From NCBI GenBank assembly GCA_003599885.1, contig QZKW01000088.1, positions 1 to 64,000 on the forward strand: a stretch of DNA of 64,000 nt. The letters are read 5' to 3'. This document shows positions 1 through 8,498 of the stretch, piece by piece. The position numbers were made by a program, and so were the translations under genes. The stretch's first letter is position 1. Each line of letters starts with the position of its first letter. The DNA is from Desulfobacteraceae bacterium (GTDB taxonomy: Bacteria > Desulfobacterota > Desulfobacteria > Desulfobacterales > Desulfosalsimonadaceae). The notes beneath the pieces were generated by a model, which saw only the letters and a list, made by a program, of their open reading frames with translations, was not told where the DNA came from and ran no database searches.

Positions 1-492
1 TTTTATTTTCAATTATTTCAATTGCTTATATGCTTAATTAAAAACATAGTAACATCAGGAGGTTAAACGAAAATCAGCGCCCCCTGAATGGGTACCTTTT
101 TTCTATAAATCTAAAAAATTACTAATCGTAGATTCAAAATTTATGCCAAATCAAGGCCCCGTTAAATAAAACTTTGAAAGCAATAACATTCTGAAATTAT
201 AAATATATATAATTTCGATACATATGATAATAATTTGCTATATAAAAGTTAATTGGTTGTTTGGCTATAACTAGCCAGAAGGCGATTAATTTTGATCAGA
301 ATCTTCATTAAAGGGGAACTATTAGATTTTTCAACGGATAATTTTAGAAACAATCGTCGAGGCGTTTTTTCGTTTCGGGACGGTTTTATTTGCGGATTTA
401 GAGCCACAATTCCAACTATCGCCCAAAAACAGTTGTGCTTCCAAATGGAAATAAAATGGAATCCCACACCAAACGCATATCGCAGTCAAATA
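1..492. other. AT-rich intergenic stretch, no gene supported
   Basis: This stretch is strongly AT-rich. Short open frames exist on both strands, but none has a convincing ribosome binding site or resembles a known protein family. I see no RNA gene in it. It leads directly into the repeat element at about 493. Confidence 0.5.
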
Positions 493-1043
493 TTTGTTAT
501 TCTTACTTTTCTTTTAAAAGAAAAGTAACAAAAGAAACCTGCCCGTGCGAAGCGGAAAGCAATGGGCCTTTTCACCTCCAGCGGAAGGGTGAAGCAAATT
601 GTTCACCCTGCCAACTGGGAATATGTAATGACTGGCAAGAGTGTCTGCTCCGTAAAGTTGCCTCATGCAATTTTTTGGACCACGCCGCTACCTTGGGGAC
701 AACCGGACACACACATTTCAACCCCACCAGGGTTGCGTCCGGAAAAAGCGGGAATTGATGTGTCTGGAGATTGCCGGGAACCAGAAGCTGCTGAGAATCT
801 TTGGCCCGTCGCGCTGCGTCCCGGACAGGCGGTTTTCCGTGGAAAAAGGGGGAAACTGTCTGAGCGACGGCAAAGCAACTCATTTGATGCCTAAACGGTC
901 TGCATTAATGCCTCAATCAAGACCCTCCGGTCAGCAAGCGAGTTTTTCACCCGCCACGGAAAACAGACTGGCAGGGAAATAAGCGGCGCGGGGCCGGGTT
1001 TCTTTTGCTACTTTTCTTTCCAAAGAAAAGTAGAGATAACAAA
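493..1043. repeat. MITE-like repeat element with palindromic terminal inverted repeats
   Basis: A non-coding element of about 550 bp bounded by imperfect terminal inverted repeats of roughly 50 bp. The left end holds a perfect 26-bp palindrome (503-528, core CTTTTAAAAG). The right end holds two 12-bp palindromic arms (1008-1019 and 1022-1033). Both palindromes are followed inward by CAAAAGAAAC, and the outer edges match as TTTGTTAT and ATAACAAA. The interior carries CTGTCTGAGCG and GCGAGTTTTTC blocks that recur in the copy near 23.7 kb. The short frames inside it are better read as repeat sequence than genes. No transposase is present, so any mobility would have to be supplied in trans. Confidence 0.72.
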
Positions 1044-1155
1044 GAATGACCGATGGAAGTTACAAATGCCGTAGAAATACAACTTGCCATTTTCAAGAAT
1101 AAGACCTATATTAAATCCAAAATTATGATCAAAATAAAAAATTAGAGGCATGGTC

Positions 1156-1407
1156 ATGGAATCCGTATTAGCGCGTTGTTCAGTCAGTATATCCGAATTA
1201 AAGAAAAACCCTTCCGCCCTCATTGAGCAGTCCGGCGGGGAACCGATTGCCATTCTCAATCATAACAGACCAACAGCGTACCTCATCCCGGCGGCGGCAT
1301 ACGAAGCGCTGCTTGAAAAAATTGAAGATTATCAATTGAGTGTTATAGTTAACGAACGTCAGCATGAAAAAACGTCAGCCGTTGAAGTAACATTAGATGA
1401 GCTATAA
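1156..1407 (+). CDS. Phd/YefM (StbD-like) family antitoxin
   Basis: An 83-residue antitoxin of the Phd/YefM superfamily, closest in pattern to StbD. The N-terminal part (SVSISELKKNPSALIEQ, then EPIAILNHNRPTAYLIP) is the typical DNA-binding fold. The C-terminal tail is acidic and would wrap the toxin. The ATG at 1156 was chosen because AGAGG at 1144-1148 sits about 7 nt upstream; an ATG at 1150 is too close to it. The gene overlaps the toxin by 11 bp, the normal arrangement for these modules. Such antitoxins usually repress their own promoter together with the toxin. Confidence 0.85.
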   Translation: MESVLARCSVSISELKKNPSALIEQSGGEPIAILNHNRPTAYLIPAAAYEALLEKIEDYQLSVIVNERQHEKTSAVEVTLDEL

Positions 1408-1681
1408 ATTAAAATTTCTTCCAACAGCACTTAAGGAATGGAAAAGGCTCGATAATTCCATCCAGGCGCAACTCAAAAAAAAATTACAGGAACGTCTTGA
1501 GTCTCCTCATGTCTCCGGCTGTCAGCTTTCAGGTTTTAAAAACCATTATAAAATCAAACTCAGAACGAGCGGATATCGGCTCGTTTATGAAGTCATCGAC
1601 GATGAACTCTATGTTCTGGTCATTGCGATCGGGAAAAGAGATAAAAACAGGGTCTATAAAAAGGCCAGGGACAGGGAATAA
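1397..1681 (+). CDS. RelE/StbE family toxin
   Basis: A 94-residue protein of the RelE/ParE superfamily, members of which cleave mRNA on the ribosome or poison gyrase. The sequence has the family pattern: N-terminal strand (YKLKFLPTALKEWKRLD), a helical hairpin, then LKTIYKIKLR-like and YRLVYEVIDDELYVLVIAIGKR strands ending in a basic tail. This resembles StbE/RelE more than ParE, so mRNA cleavage is the more likely activity, but the target is inferred. It is translated with overlap from the upstream antitoxin gene. Next to a repeat element, it is probably part of an accessory edge. Confidence 0.85.
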   Translation: MSYKLKFLPTALKEWKRLDNSIQAQLKKKLQERLESPHVSGCQLSGFKNHYKIKLRTSGYRLVYEVIDDELYVLVIAIGKRDKNRVYKKARDRE

Positions 1682-1767
1682 AAGTTGCTTGAAAACGTCT
1701 CAAAACACCGGAATCGTGCCCCTGCCTTCATTGCCGGTCAACTGATTGCATTCCGCCAAAAACATCT

Positions 1768-1828
1768 TACTTTAATACTGTAATCGCCGCTGCCACTGTC
1801 GTGTGGCAGCAAGGCAAAAATTAAAGTA
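1768..1828 (+). promoter_or_regulatory. Two-tier stem-loop upstream of the Cys-rich micro-gene
   Basis: A perfect 8-bp stem (GCTGCCAC at 1789-1796 with GTGGCAGC at 1803-1810, 6-nt loop) lies inside a second perfect 9-bp inverted repeat (TACTTTAAT at 1768-1776 with ATTAAAGTA at 1820-1828). The structure ends about 24 nt before the ATG of the cysteine-rich gene. It could be a leader RNA structure or an operator; it has no following T-run, so it is not a plain terminator. Confidence 0.45.
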
Positions 1829-1851
1829 TTGACGGACAGGGGGTGAGTCAG

Positions 1852-2031
1852 ATGACGACAGATATAAAACCGGAAATTAAAGAAGAAGTCGCGCCCCGAA
1901 AGGAAATAGCGTCATCACCCGATCTCTGCGGGTGTATCGTGATTGACAGTTGCGGGTGTGTTGTGGACCCTTGCGGGTGCTACGTCGATCCCTGCGGGTG
2001 TTATGTGGACCCTTGCAGGTGCGAATGCTGA
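1852..2031 (+). CDS. Small cysteine-heptad repeat peptide, possible RiPP precursor or metal-binding peptide
   Basis: A 59-residue peptide in two halves. Residues 1-24 are charged and cysteine-free (rich in K, E, P), like a leader. The rest carries C-G-C units at a 7-8 residue spacing: CGCIVIDS, CGCVVDP, CGCYVDP, CGCYVDP, then CRCEC. Eleven residues are cysteine. The repeats show at the DNA level as near-identical 21-bp units. The ATG at 1852 is preferred because AGGGGG lies about 9 nt upstream; a GTG at 1843 would add MSQ. A strong terminator follows directly. I do not recognise a named family. A core of tandem CGC heptads after an acidic leader suggests a modified peptide (thioether or heterocycle) or a thiolate metal binder, but no maturase is adjacent. 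Confidence 0.7.
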   Translation: MTTDIKPEIKEEVAPRKEIASSPDLCGCIVIDSCGCVVDPCGCYVDPCGCYVDPCRCEC

Positions 2032-2042
2032 AATTAAACCCA

Positions 2043-2070
2043 CGGGCCGGGACCTTCCCGGCCCGTTTTT
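2043..2070 (+). terminator. Intrinsic terminator after the Cys-rich gene
   Basis: A perfect 10-bp GC-rich stem (2043-2052 with 2056-2065, 3-nt loop) is followed by TTTTT. It begins 11 nt after the stop codon of the cysteine-rich gene. The cupin gene converges from the other side, so it may work in both directions. Confidence 0.88.
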
Positions 2071-2093
2071 ATTGGGCGGTAACCAAGCAGACC

Positions 2094-2384
2094 CTACGAA
2101 GGATCGTCTTCGGCCGCTAAAAACTGATAATGTTTTTTCACCGGCTCCCGGACATCCCACACGCAGGAAAGCCCTTTGGGAAACCGGACATAATCCCCGG
2201 GCCCGAATTCCACGGATTGCCCGTCCGGCGTCTCCACCCGCACCCGGCCTTTCAATAGATAGCACTCTTCCGTGTCATCATAATACCAGTCAAACCGGGA
2301 CACTTCCTTTTCCCAGATGGGCCATGAGAACACGCCTTTTTTCTCCAGCGTTTGCCTGTCCGGTGTTTCAATGGATATCTTCAT
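2094..2384 (-). CDS. Cupin domain protein
   Basis: A 96-residue single-domain cupin of the small DUF861/Cupin_3 type. The region DDTEECYLLKGRVRVETPDG followed by FGPGDYVRFPKGLSCVWDV gives the two conserved cupin strands. The histidines of classic metal-binding cupins are mostly absent, as is usual in this subfamily, so enzymatic activity cannot be assigned. It starts 27 bp after trkH stops, on the same strand, and may be the last gene of the trk operon. Substrate and role are unknown. Confidence 0.82.
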   Translation of the reverse strand: MKISIETPDRQTLEKKGVFSWPIWEKEVSRFDWYYDDTEECYLLKGRVRVETPDGQSVEFGPGDYVRFPKGLSCVWDVREPVKKHYQFLAAEDDPS

Positions 2385-2411
2385 AACCTTGCTCCTTATA
2401 CAATAAACAAA

Positions 2412-3860
2412 TCATTTCCGCCAGAATTCAGGGACGACGAGAATAATAAGGGTGTAGATTTCAAGACGGCCCAGCAGCATGCACCAGGAAAGGAGCCACT
2501 TTCCCAGATAAGGAATATGGGCAAAATTTTCCACCGGCCCCACGGTCCCGAATCCCGGCCCGATATTGCCGATGGTGGCGGCCACGGCGCCAAAGGCGGT
2601 GAGAAAATCGACCCCGGTGCCCGCCAACAGGACGGTGGACAAGGCAAACAACGCCATGTAAAGCGCCAGAAACCCGAGAACACTTCTGATCACATCTTCC
2701 GGGACCGATTTCCCGCCGATCTTGATGTGGGTGACCGCCCGCGGGTGCAGCATGGAAAAGAGTTCTTTGTATGAATACTTGAAGCAAAGCATGATTCGAA
2801 GACATTTCATTCCCCCGCCGGTGGAACCTGCCGAAGCGCCTACGAACATGCAAAAGAACAAGAGGATCTGCGACATGCCCGGCCACAACTCATAATCGGC
2901 CGTCGCATATCCGGTGGTGGTCACGATGGAGACCACCTGAAACGCGGCATGCCGAAGGGCCTGGCCCGGCTCCGGATAAACCGTGCCGTAAATGTTGACT
3001 GCGACAAGGGCGGTCAGAATCAGGCACATCCCCAGAAAAAAGCGGCATTCCGAATCTTTCCATAAAGCCTGCGGCCGACCCTTTAACAACTGGTAGTGAA
3101 GGGAAAAATTAATGCCGGCCAACAGCATGAAAACAATAATGATGACATCAATGGTCACACTGTTGAAATGGGCCACCGATGCGTTTTTTGTGGAGAATCC
3201 GCCGGTGGGCATGGTGGTGAAGGCATGATTCAGGGCATCGAACACGCTCATGCCCGCGATCAGCAGCAGCGACACCTGGGCCAGAGTAAACAGGGCGTAT
3301 ACTTTCCACAGAATCACGGCCGTGTCGCGGATTCGGGGTTTGAGCTTGTCCGGCACGGGGCTGGGCACTTCCGCCTTGTAGAGCTGCATGCCGCCAACGC
3401 CCAAAAAGGGGAGAATGGCGATGGACAGGACGATGATGCCCATTCCTCCCAGCCATTGGATGAAGCTGCGCCAGAGCAGCAGCCCCCGGCTCATCCCTTC
3501 GATATTCGTCAAAATGGATGATCCGGTGGTGGTAAACCCGGAAACGGATTCAAAAAAAGCATCTACAAAGAAAAAAGATGCGTCGGAAAAATAAAAGGGA
3601 AGCGCCCCGAACAGGCCCATGGACGTCCAGCCAAGCGCCACAATGGCCATTCCCTCCCGCTGGCTGATGGTTTCCGCCTTTGCGCGCCTGAAAAGAATCG
3701 CGGGGCCCGCAGCGCAAACCAGCGTGGTCCCCATGGCCCTGGCCAGCGGCATCAGGCTGCTGTCCAGGGTAAAAACGGCAAAACCCATCGGGACCGCCAT
3801 GGTCCCGCCGAAAAACAGGGTCAATATTCCGATGGTCTTAAGGATATAAGGCCATCGCAT
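2412..3860 (-). CDS. trkH: Trk system potassium uptake protein TrkH
   Basis: A 482-residue membrane subunit of the Trk/Ktr potassium uptake system. The four pore loops carry the selectivity-filter signatures: TTTGSS near residue 110, TMPTGGFST near 217, TTTGYA near 315 and GNIGPGFGTVGP near 435. Length and order match TrkH. The ATG follows the trkA stop codon with no gap (TAA then ATG), so the two subunits are translationally coupled. TrkA supplies the nucleotide-binding gating ring on the cytoplasmic side. Confidence 0.95.
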   Translation of the reverse strand: MRWPYILKTIGILTLFFGGTMAVPMGFAVFTLDSSLMPLARAMGTTLVCAAGPAILFRRAKAETISQREGMAIVALGWTSMGLFGALPFYFSDASFFFVDAFFESVSGFTTTGSSILTNIEGMSRGLLLWRSFIQWLGGMGIIVLSIAILPFLGVGGMQLYKAEVPSPVPDKLKPRIRDTAVILWKVYALFTLAQVSLLLIAGMSVFDALNHAFTTMPTGGFSTKNASVAHFNSVTIDVIIIVFMLLAGINFSLHYQLLKGRPQALWKDSECRFFLGMCLILTALVAVNIYGTVYPEPGQALRHAAFQVVSIVTTTGYATADYELWPGMSQILLFFCMFVGASAGSTGGGMKCLRIMLCFKYSYKELFSMLHPRAVTHIKIGGKSVPEDVIRSVLGFLALYMALFALSTVLLAGTGVDFLTAFGAVAATIGNIGPGFGTVGPVENFAHIPYLGKWLLSWCMLLGRLEIYTLIILVVPEFWRK

Positions 3861-5225
3861 TTAAAAGTACTCCAGCTTTACAGCCAGAATCTTTTCAACG
3901 CCGGGAATGGCCTGACGGGTGGCAAAAATAATGATCCGGTCATCAGGCTCGATACGGCTGTCGCCGCGGGGGATGATAATCAGCTCTTTGCGGATAATGC
4001 CAACCACCATGGACCCCTTCGGGAAGGCGATTTTTTTCAAGGGCTTGGATACGATGTCGGACGTGGGCATGGCCAGCGCTTCCATCACCTCGCCCTCCTC
4101 CCCTTTAATGGATACGGCTGAAAGCACCTTTCCCCGGCGGATGTGCTGAAGGATGGAATTGATGGCCGACAGGCGGGGGCTGACCACCTGTTCGATGCCG
4201 ATGGTGGACATGAGGGGAAAATAACTGAATTTATTGATCTGGGTAATGGTTTTCTTGACACCCAGCCGCTTTGCCAGCAAGGATGCCAGAATATTGGTTT
4301 CTTCATCACTGGTCAGCGTCACCACCAGATCAATATCCTGAATATTCTCCTCCACCAGCAGGGTCTGGTCTGATCCGTCGCCGTGCAGCACAACGGTCCG
4401 GTCCAGTCTTTCGGCAAGATAATCACACCGGGCAAGACGTTTTTCGATAATCTTGCAGGAGAACGATTGATCTTCAAGGCGCCTGGCCAGCCGGTAGCCA
4501 ATCCGGCCTCCGCCGATAATCAGCACCCGCTTTACCGGCGTGACGATTTTGCCGAAAATGGAGAGGTGCTGAAACAGGTTTTTCTCTTCACTGGCAAAAT
4601 AGACCAGATCTCCTGAACGCAGGCGGTCTTGCCCTTTGGGGATAATCAGCCGGTCGTCACGGACAAGGGCTGCGATCAGCGGCGGTTCTTCCCGGATAAT
4701 GCCCGGCAGATCCGCCAGCCGCACGTCCGCCAGACGGGAATCAGGCTCGATATAGACGCCCACAAACTTGATGCGGCCGTCAGCAAATTCAGCCACGTCC
4801 ACAGCGCCCGGAACTCTCATGAGACGCTCGATGGTCCTGACCACTTCGATTTCCGGATTGATGACCGTATCGATATGCGGTGCGTTAGTCTTGAAGACAT
4901 CATGATAGCGGTCAAAATCAGCGCCCCGGAGCCGGGCCAGCTTTTTGGCGGTGGGAGCCAAAGTGTCGGCCATAAGGCAGGCCACCAGGTTCACTTCATC
5001 GGAATCGGTCACGGCCAGCATGATCTCCGCCTGACGGATTCCGGCGGTTTCCAGAACGGCGGGACTGCTTCCCGAACCTGTGATCGCCTGAACATCAATG
5101 TTTTCGGAAAGCCGTTTCAGGGCTTCAGGATCAGCGTCGATCACCACCACATCCTTGTTTTCCCGCGCCAGACGGCTGGCGATTTGAAACCCCACTTCAC
5201 CGGCGCCCACAATGACAACTTTCAA
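3861..5225 (-). CDS. trkA: Trk system potassium uptake protein TrkA
   Basis: A 454-residue cytoplasmic regulator of potassium uptake with two tandem RCK modules. Each starts with a Rossmann nucleotide-binding motif: VVIVGAGEVGFQIA at the N-terminus and VLIIGGGRIGYRLA near residue 235, each followed by a TrkA-C domain. It binds NAD(H) or ATP and gates TrkH, encoded immediately downstream. It begins 10 bp after the RND transporter gene stops, so it probably shares the mlaA-mlaC-RND transcript. Confidence 0.95.
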   Translation of the reverse strand: MKVVIVGAGEVGFQIASRLARENKDVVVIDADPEALKRLSENIDVQAITGSGSSPAVLETAGIRQAEIMLAVTDSDEVNLVACLMADTLAPTAKKLARLRGADFDRYHDVFKTNAPHIDTVINPEIEVVRTIERLMRVPGAVDVAEFADGRIKFVGVYIEPDSRLADVRLADLPGIIREEPPLIAALVRDDRLIIPKGQDRLRSGDLVYFASEEKNLFQHLSIFGKIVTPVKRVLIIGGGRIGYRLARRLEDQSFSCKIIEKRLARCDYLAERLDRTVVLHGDGSDQTLLVEENIQDIDLVVTLTSDEETNILASLLAKRLGVKKTITQINKFSYFPLMSTIGIEQVVSPRLSAINSILQHIRRGKVLSAVSIKGEEGEVMEALAMPTSDIVSKPLKKIAFPKGSMVVGIIRKELIIIPRGDSRIEPDDRIIIFATRQAIPGVEKILAVKLEYF

Positions 5226-5235
5226 GAAAACTCCT

Positions 5236-7815
5236 TTATGCTGTTTGCGCCCCCGGGCCGAATGGTTTAATCAGGATGATCAGCGTCGGCAAGAGGGTCA
5301 GGGCTGAAATGATCGCAATCAGCATGGCCAGCCCGGTGAGCAGACCGAACAAAATGCTGGGGATAAAATTCGATAACACCAGTATGGAGAAACCGATAAT
5401 CACTGTAACAGACGTGTAAAACATGGCGTAACCGATGCTCCGGTGGCACCGGTGCATGGCGAGTATGTAATCCCCGTCGACTTTAATCTCTTCCTTAAAC
5501 CGGTGGATGTAATGAATGGTATCATCCACGGCAATCCCCACGCTGATGGACGCAATGGTGATAGTCATCATATCCAGCGGCAGATTAAACCATCCCATGG
5601 CCCCGAGAACCACCCCGATGGACAACAGATTGGGAAATATCGCGATAATCGCCAGATGAAACGACCTGAAAAGAATTAAAAACATGACCATCAATGCAAA
5701 GAGCACGATTCCCATGGTTTCAATCTGTGATTTGAAAAGGCTTTGAAGCATGTTGTTGTAAAGCACCATCATGCCGGTGAGATGGACGTTTTCCGGCGCA
5801 TATCCCAGCTTTGCAGTGAGGTCATGCCGGATTCTGTGGAGCAGCTCGTTTCTTCGCAAGTGTTCATCCGAATCCCGGACCCGCAGAAACAGGCGGGCTT
5901 CATTATTCTCAATCGACGCATAGGGTTTTACCAGAAGGTCTTTGTAGTTGTCCGGGATTTCATTATAAACCAGTGACAGTTCAAAGCTGTCGAGGGGCTT
6001 TCCATTGTTTAATTTGGTCGCAATCTTCATCATTGTCCCTAAAGACAAGACTTTCCCGGTTTCCTGAAGGCTGTCCAGATAGTTGTGGACCTCCAGGACT
6101 TTATTCATCTTATAGGGAGTAAACCAGTATTTATCCGTACTGTCTTCCTGACTGTCTTCAAATTCGTCAAATTCATCCGGAGCGGAGGTTTGAGTTTCCA
6201 GACCCGCCGCCGCAACCGGTGCTTCCTTTTCATCAAACTCAATGATGACATCCAGGGGTGTGGTCCCGCCGAGCTGCTGGTCGATCACCTTCATTCCCTG
6301 ATAGATCTCGGTGGATTTTTTAAAATAATTGATAAATGAATTTTCAACCACCAGCCGGGAAATGCCGATGATGCTGAAAATAAAGGCAACGGCGCACACT
6401 GCCAGAATCCATTTTTGACGAAATTCCGTCAAGCGGGATAAAAGCGGGATAAAGGAATACTTTGGATTCGCCGCAGGCGGCGGGGCGGTTTTTTTAAACA
6501 GGGCAAGACCTGCGGGAAAAAATAAAAACGTCAGTGTCAATGATACGGCAATGCCTGCCATCATCATCAGCCCGAAGTTGACGACCGGAACAATATCACA
6601 TGCGACCAGGGAACCGAACCCCGCAATGGTTGTTGTCGCCGAATAAATGATCGGCACCAGCATCAGGCGAACGGTTTCCGCGACCAGGTCGTGCTGGTCC
6701 GCTTCCGGCTTTTGCGTCAGCAACTCCCGGTATCGCACCACAAGATGGATGGTGTAAGACATGGTAATGATCAGCTGAAGGGAGATGAAATTCGATGAAA
6801 TCACCGTGACCTTCCACCCGGACAGCCCCAGCAGGCCGATCATCGAGATGGCGGAAACCAGGCAGCAGATCATCGGCAGGACGACCCAGCGGGGTTTTCT
6901 GAAAATAATTCCCATTGTCAGGATCAGGAAAACAAATACCCCGACACCAAACACCTTTAAGTCATTTTTCACAAAACTGATCAGATCATCAGCGATCATG
7001 CTGATGCCGCCCAAAAACAGGCCGGCATCTCCCCGGTACGTTTCCATTATTGCCCGGATATGCGCGATATCTTCGTGGCGGGTCTGATTCCATAGTTCGC
7101 TGTGCGTGTCCAGCTTACGGATCACCTGATCATAGCCGGCGGATTCTTCAGCCGTCAGCCCGCCCGCCGCCGCCTTGTCCCGAAGCTGGTCCCGGCGCAT
7201 GATCAGATCCTGAAAAACATGATCGGCTTTGAAATTCACCTGAATCCCGGTGGTTTTCAGATCCGGGCTGACAACGAGATTACGGTAAAGCGGACTGTTC
7301 GTAAGCTCAATTCTGGCAAGCTCCCGGTCAACACCCGGTGAAGACAGGGTCCGAAGCTTACCGGCCAGGTCTTTGACCGGCAGTGGCGGACTCTCCAGAA
7401 GGGGAACGTCCAGAACGGTAATCACGGATTTTACCCGCTCCATTGCCTTGATTTCGTCCCGCAGGCGTTTGATATTGCCAAGAGTTTGATCAGACAGGAG
7501 ATCTGCTTTAGGCGAATACGCAATGATTAAAAAATCCTGAACGCTGTATCGTGAGTAGATCGTCCGGGCATAGCGCAGCGACGCATCCTCTTCCTGCATC
7601 AGGGTTTCAGCCGATGCGTCGATTTTAAAATCCTTGGTAAAATATCCGAGCGTCGCGATCAGACAGAGCATACAAATGATGGTTTTCCATGGATGGCTGA
7701 TCACCACCTCATCGATAAACTCAATGATGGCGCTGGTGATGGAGCCCGTCACGCGGGAAAGCCGGGTGTTGACGCTGCTGAAAAACTGATGGGGCCGGGA
7801 AATTAATTTGGGCAT
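5236..7815 (-). CDS. RND/MMPL family transporter
   Basis: An 859-residue transporter of the resistance-nodulation-division superfamily, MMPL/hopanoid-exporter type. It has an N-terminal membrane helix near residue 45, a large periplasmic loop, a block of helices around residues 280-430, a second periplasmic loop with an acidic low-complexity segment (DEFDEFEDSQEDSTD), and a final helical block with the repeated GIAVDDTIHYIHRF element. No periplasmic adaptor protein gene is present. Directly upstream are mlaC and mlaA, so the likely cargo is a lipid moved between the two membranes rather than a drug. The gene starts 28 bp after mlaC ends. Confidence 0.88.
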   Translation of the reverse strand: MPKLISRPHQFFSSVNTRLSRVTGSITSAIIEFIDEVVISHPWKTIICMLCLIATLGYFTKDFKIDASAETLMQEEDASLRYARTIYSRYSVQDFLIIAYSPKADLLSDQTLGNIKRLRDEIKAMERVKSVITVLDVPLLESPPLPVKDLAGKLRTLSSPGVDRELARIELTNSPLYRNLVVSPDLKTTGIQVNFKADHVFQDLIMRRDQLRDKAAAGGLTAEESAGYDQVIRKLDTHSELWNQTRHEDIAHIRAIMETYRGDAGLFLGGISMIADDLISFVKNDLKVFGVGVFVFLILTMGIIFRKPRWVVLPMICCLVSAISMIGLLGLSGWKVTVISSNFISLQLIITMSYTIHLVVRYRELLTQKPEADQHDLVAETVRLMLVPIIYSATTTIAGFGSLVACDIVPVVNFGLMMMAGIAVSLTLTFLFFPAGLALFKKTAPPPAANPKYSFIPLLSRLTEFRQKWILAVCAVAFIFSIIGISRLVVENSFINYFKKSTEIYQGMKVIDQQLGGTTPLDVIIEFDEKEAPVAAAGLETQTSAPDEFDEFEDSQEDSTDKYWFTPYKMNKVLEVHNYLDSLQETGKVLSLGTMMKIATKLNNGKPLDSFELSLVYNEIPDNYKDLLVKPYASIENNEARLFLRVRDSDEHLRRNELLHRIRHDLTAKLGYAPENVHLTGMMVLYNNMLQSLFKSQIETMGIVLFALMVMFLILFRSFHLAIIAIFPNLLSIGVVLGAMGWFNLPLDMMTITIASISVGIAVDDTIHYIHRFKEEIKVDGDYILAMHRCHRSIGYAMFYTSVTVIIGFSILVLSNFIPSILFGLLTGLAMLIAIISALTLLPTLIILIKPFGPGAQTA

Positions 7816-7843
7816 GCCGGAGTTCTCTTTTGGAATCAGAGGC

Positions 7844-8494
7844 TTATTTTGAAGGAGGAACGCCTGGAGAGGATGTTTCCACCACAGGTTTTTTCAGTTC
7901 CGCCAGCAGATCCCGGGGGGTTCCGGTATTTAAAATTTCGGTAAACTGGGCCTGATAGCTTTTGATCAGACTCACCCCGTTGATTTCCAGATCATAGGCC
8001 TTCCAGCCTTCATCGGATTTATAAAATTTATAAAGCAGTTCAATGGGTTTTTGAGTGGTCAGGATATCCAGCGGCGCATTCACCTTGTTGCCTTTTTGAG
8101 TTGCCGGCTTATAAGCGACTTTTTCACCGTTATATGCGCTTGTTTTATCCAGGTAAGAGCGCTTCAGACGTTCCACAAACAGTTCCACAAACTCCGCCTG
8201 CTGGGCCTCGCTGAATTTCCCCCAGTTGGCCTTGCCCAGCGTCAGCTTGGACATCAGCCGGAAATCGATAATCGGCTCAATGATCGCCATAATCTGATCT
8301 TTTTTAACTGATTCCGCCATATCTTTGTTCTGAATAACCGCCAGCACGGCATCGGTTTTCATTTTTAAAAGCTGCTCCACCGCCTGCGCATCGTTTGGCA
8401 TGGCGGGCTGCGGGTTGCTTGCAAATGCCGGACAAGCCAGCATCAGCAGGGCTGATATCCAGAAGATCATGTTTTTTTTCATCGGATTGATCAT
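7844..8494 (-). CDS. MlaC-like periplasmic phospholipid carrier (Ttg2D family)
   Basis: A 216-residue exported protein of the MlaC/Ttg2D family. A signal peptide (positively charged start, then IFWISALLMLACPAFA) precedes the lipid-binding domain with the family features (IIEPIIDFRLMSKLTLG, AEFVELFVERLKRSYLDK, GWKAYDLEINGVSLIKSYQ). MlaC ferries phospholipid across the periplasm between outer-membrane MlaA and an inner-membrane complex. The chosen ATG has AGGGGA about 8 nt upstream and lies 4 bp beyond the mlaA stop. The usual MlaFEDB partner is not encoded here; an RND transporter follows instead. Confidence 0.9.
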   Translation of the reverse strand: MINPMKKNMIFWISALLMLACPAFASNPQPAMPNDAQAVEQLLKMKTDAVLAVIQNKDMAESVKKDQIMAIIEPIIDFRLMSKLTLGKANWGKFSEAQQAEFVELFVERLKRSYLDKTSAYNGEKVAYKPATQKGNKVNAPLDILTTQKPIELLYKFYKSDEGWKAYDLEINGVSLIKSYQAQFTEILNTGTPRDLLAELKKPVVETSSPGVPPSK

Positions 8495-8498
8495 GCTG

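Noticed and set aside
292-982. Several overlapping open frames of 70-110 codons on both strands
   Set aside because: They lie largely inside or run into the repeat element, share its palindromic sequence at their ends and have no ribosome binding sites or recognisable domains.
1843-2031. Classifying the cysteine-rich peptide as a metallothionein or as a known RiPP class
   Set aside because: The C-x-C density fits either idea, but no family signature or modifying enzyme next to it supports a firm assignment.
4629-5270. A 213-codon plus-strand frame inside trkA
   Set aside because: It mirrors the trkA coding frame and crosses its start region without any family signature.
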